From NCBI GenBank assembly GCA_014529385.2, contig CM043945.1, forward strand, positions 2,383,312 through 2,447,311: a stretch of 64,000 nucleotides of DNA, written 5' to 3'. The stretch's first letter is position 1, and every line of letters starts with the position of its first letter. Positions 63,078 to 64,000 of the stretch are shown in pieces. Origin of the DNA: Adiantum capillus-veneris (Eukaryota > Streptophyta > Polypodiopsida > Polypodiales > Pteridaceae). Below the pieces are notes generated by a model that was given only the letters and a program-made list of their open reading frames with translations, ran no database searches and had not been told where the DNA came from. Made by a program: the position numbers and the translations under genes.

Positions 63078-63584
63078 CTAGCTTAATCTTCCCTTTGAGA
63101 TATCAAAGGTTTGGCAAAGATTACATGAGGCACCCTGCCACTCAAACAATGATTGCATGTTCCTTCTGAAATTGTCCAAAATGTTGATTAAATTGCTCAC
63201 GCAAGGCATGGGATGTGCTAGTGGTCCCACTCTACAATCAAGCCCATTTTCTATGGCGATGGATATTTCCAATATCCTACTACAATGATACCCTTCCAGC
63301 ATTAAACATGTACATAAGACACTAGGGGATGGTGTCCCATCAACGTACAATAGCACACAAAAATTCCTTATGGAGCTTGGCTTTTTTTCACAATTTTAAC
63401 CTCTTTCAAAGAGCTGATGTAGTCAACATCCTTTGTGGTCAAAATCCTTTGACTGGCAAGATACACACACCTCTCTAATGCTTGTTTTTGTCATGAACTT
63501 CAAAGGCCACACCTCTGACAATCCATCAAACGAAGGGAGGACAAATTGTTACAAATCAAAAGTAATAGATAAATCCTTACTATA
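63078..63584. other. Unassigned stretch
   Basis: A minus open frame at 63078-63356 has moderately protein-like sequence (RILEISIAIENGL) but no recognised domain. It could be exon or intron of the putative gene next to it. Confidence 0.25.
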
Positions 63585-63688
63585 CTAGCAACGAGTGAAG
63601 CCAGTAATGGCTTCATTCACAAATTGACATACTGAAGGCCACCTAAAGAAGAAGTGAGTAATTTTGTGAGAGCTCTCTCTCTCTCTCT

Positions 63689-63750
<62 letters not shown>

Positions 63751-63970
63751 AGAGAGTAGTTTCTCACCTCTTCTGTTGTCTTTAGGAACCACACCTTCTT
63801 GCTTTCTTTTGCAAGTTTGTAAGTGGTACCAAAGACAAGAAACCTTGCACCCATGATTAGCACATTGGTGGCCTCATTCTTGCTCCATTCTTGCAAGTAT
63901 CTTTGTGTATATGGGTCTAGGTCTAGCTCATCCAAGAAATGTGCCAAAGCCCATACTACAAGCCTCAAGT
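63585..63970 (-). CDS. Unrecognised protein-like exon(s), partial
   Basis: 63970 down to about 63771 reads LAHFLDELDLDPYTQRYLQE, NVLIMGARFLVFGTTYKLAK and KKVWFLKTTEE, a well-mixed soluble-protein composition. It ends at a good splice donor GAG|GTGAGA (63763). A (CT)n(CA)n tract follows (63672-63748), as in an intron. A possible acceptor TTCTTCTTTAG (about 63641) precedes WPSVCQFVNEAITGF in one frame, though the phase is not certain. I do not recognise the family. It could be a host gene running off the right edge or a decayed transposon protein. No start codon is seen. Confidence 0.35.
63672..63748. repeat. (CT)n(CA)n compound microsatellite
   Basis: A short CT run followed by about 29 CA units. 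Confidence 0.95.
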
Positions 63971-64000
63971 AGATTTTTGATAGCTAACTTGCTCTACTAA

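Overview
This window looks like transposon-saturated nuclear DNA of a land plant with a large genome. A fern or other seed-free vascular plant is my guess, but only an inference. The evidence is an ATG4-type autophagy protease gene of plant layout, chromodomain Ty3/gypsy and Ty1/copia elements primed by tRNA-iMet, plant-type LINE proteins and very long (CT)n tracts. I found no rRNA, tRNA, CRISPR or bacterial-type genes. The only clear host gene is the ATG4 copy on the minus strand at 42.2-43.7 kb. Almost everything else is nested mobile DNA. LTR families are called A-F here for convenience.

Left part (1-23.8 kb): a copia 3' end with its LTR; a minus-strand non-autonomous family A element (1157-3675, TSD GTAAC); a decayed LINE endonuclease (minus, 5.5-7.0 kb); a family B LTR split by a complete non-autonomous family C element (7518-11878); a family D element carrying a DUF4283/zinc-knuckle reading frame (12.5-14.3 kb); a complete but broken chromodomain gypsy element (15299-21564, TSD AGGTG) inserted next to a second DUF4283 remnant; and a LINE 3' end ending in (CT)n.

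Middle part (23.8-42.1 kb): a plus-strand family A element (23.8-30.6 kb) whose 5' LTR is split by a family E element made of two 1.7-kb LTRs around only 0.9 kb. Then come LINE debris and two degraded copies of one chromodomain gypsy family with family B LTRs (32.2-37.15 and 37.15-41.0 kb), the first split by a solo family C LTR. Two LINE-type 3' ends with (CT)n tails lie just downstream of ATG4.

Right part (43.8-64 kb): AT-rich intergenic DNA upstream of ATG4, then the most interesting stretch. A family of non-LTR elements carries only an L1-type ORF1 protein, has a palindromic 3' hairpin and ends in (CT)n; most copies also sit directly behind a (CT)n tract. Copy 1 (47.5-48.6 plus 61.5-62.4 kb) was split by a 12.9-kb composite family F element with 153-bp LTRs (48645-61497). 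That element in turn received copies 2 and 3 (48.85-51.77 kb) and a young copia element (56431-60950, TSD GGTGT, two LTR differences). A minus-strand copy 4 and an unrecognised protein-like exon close the window.
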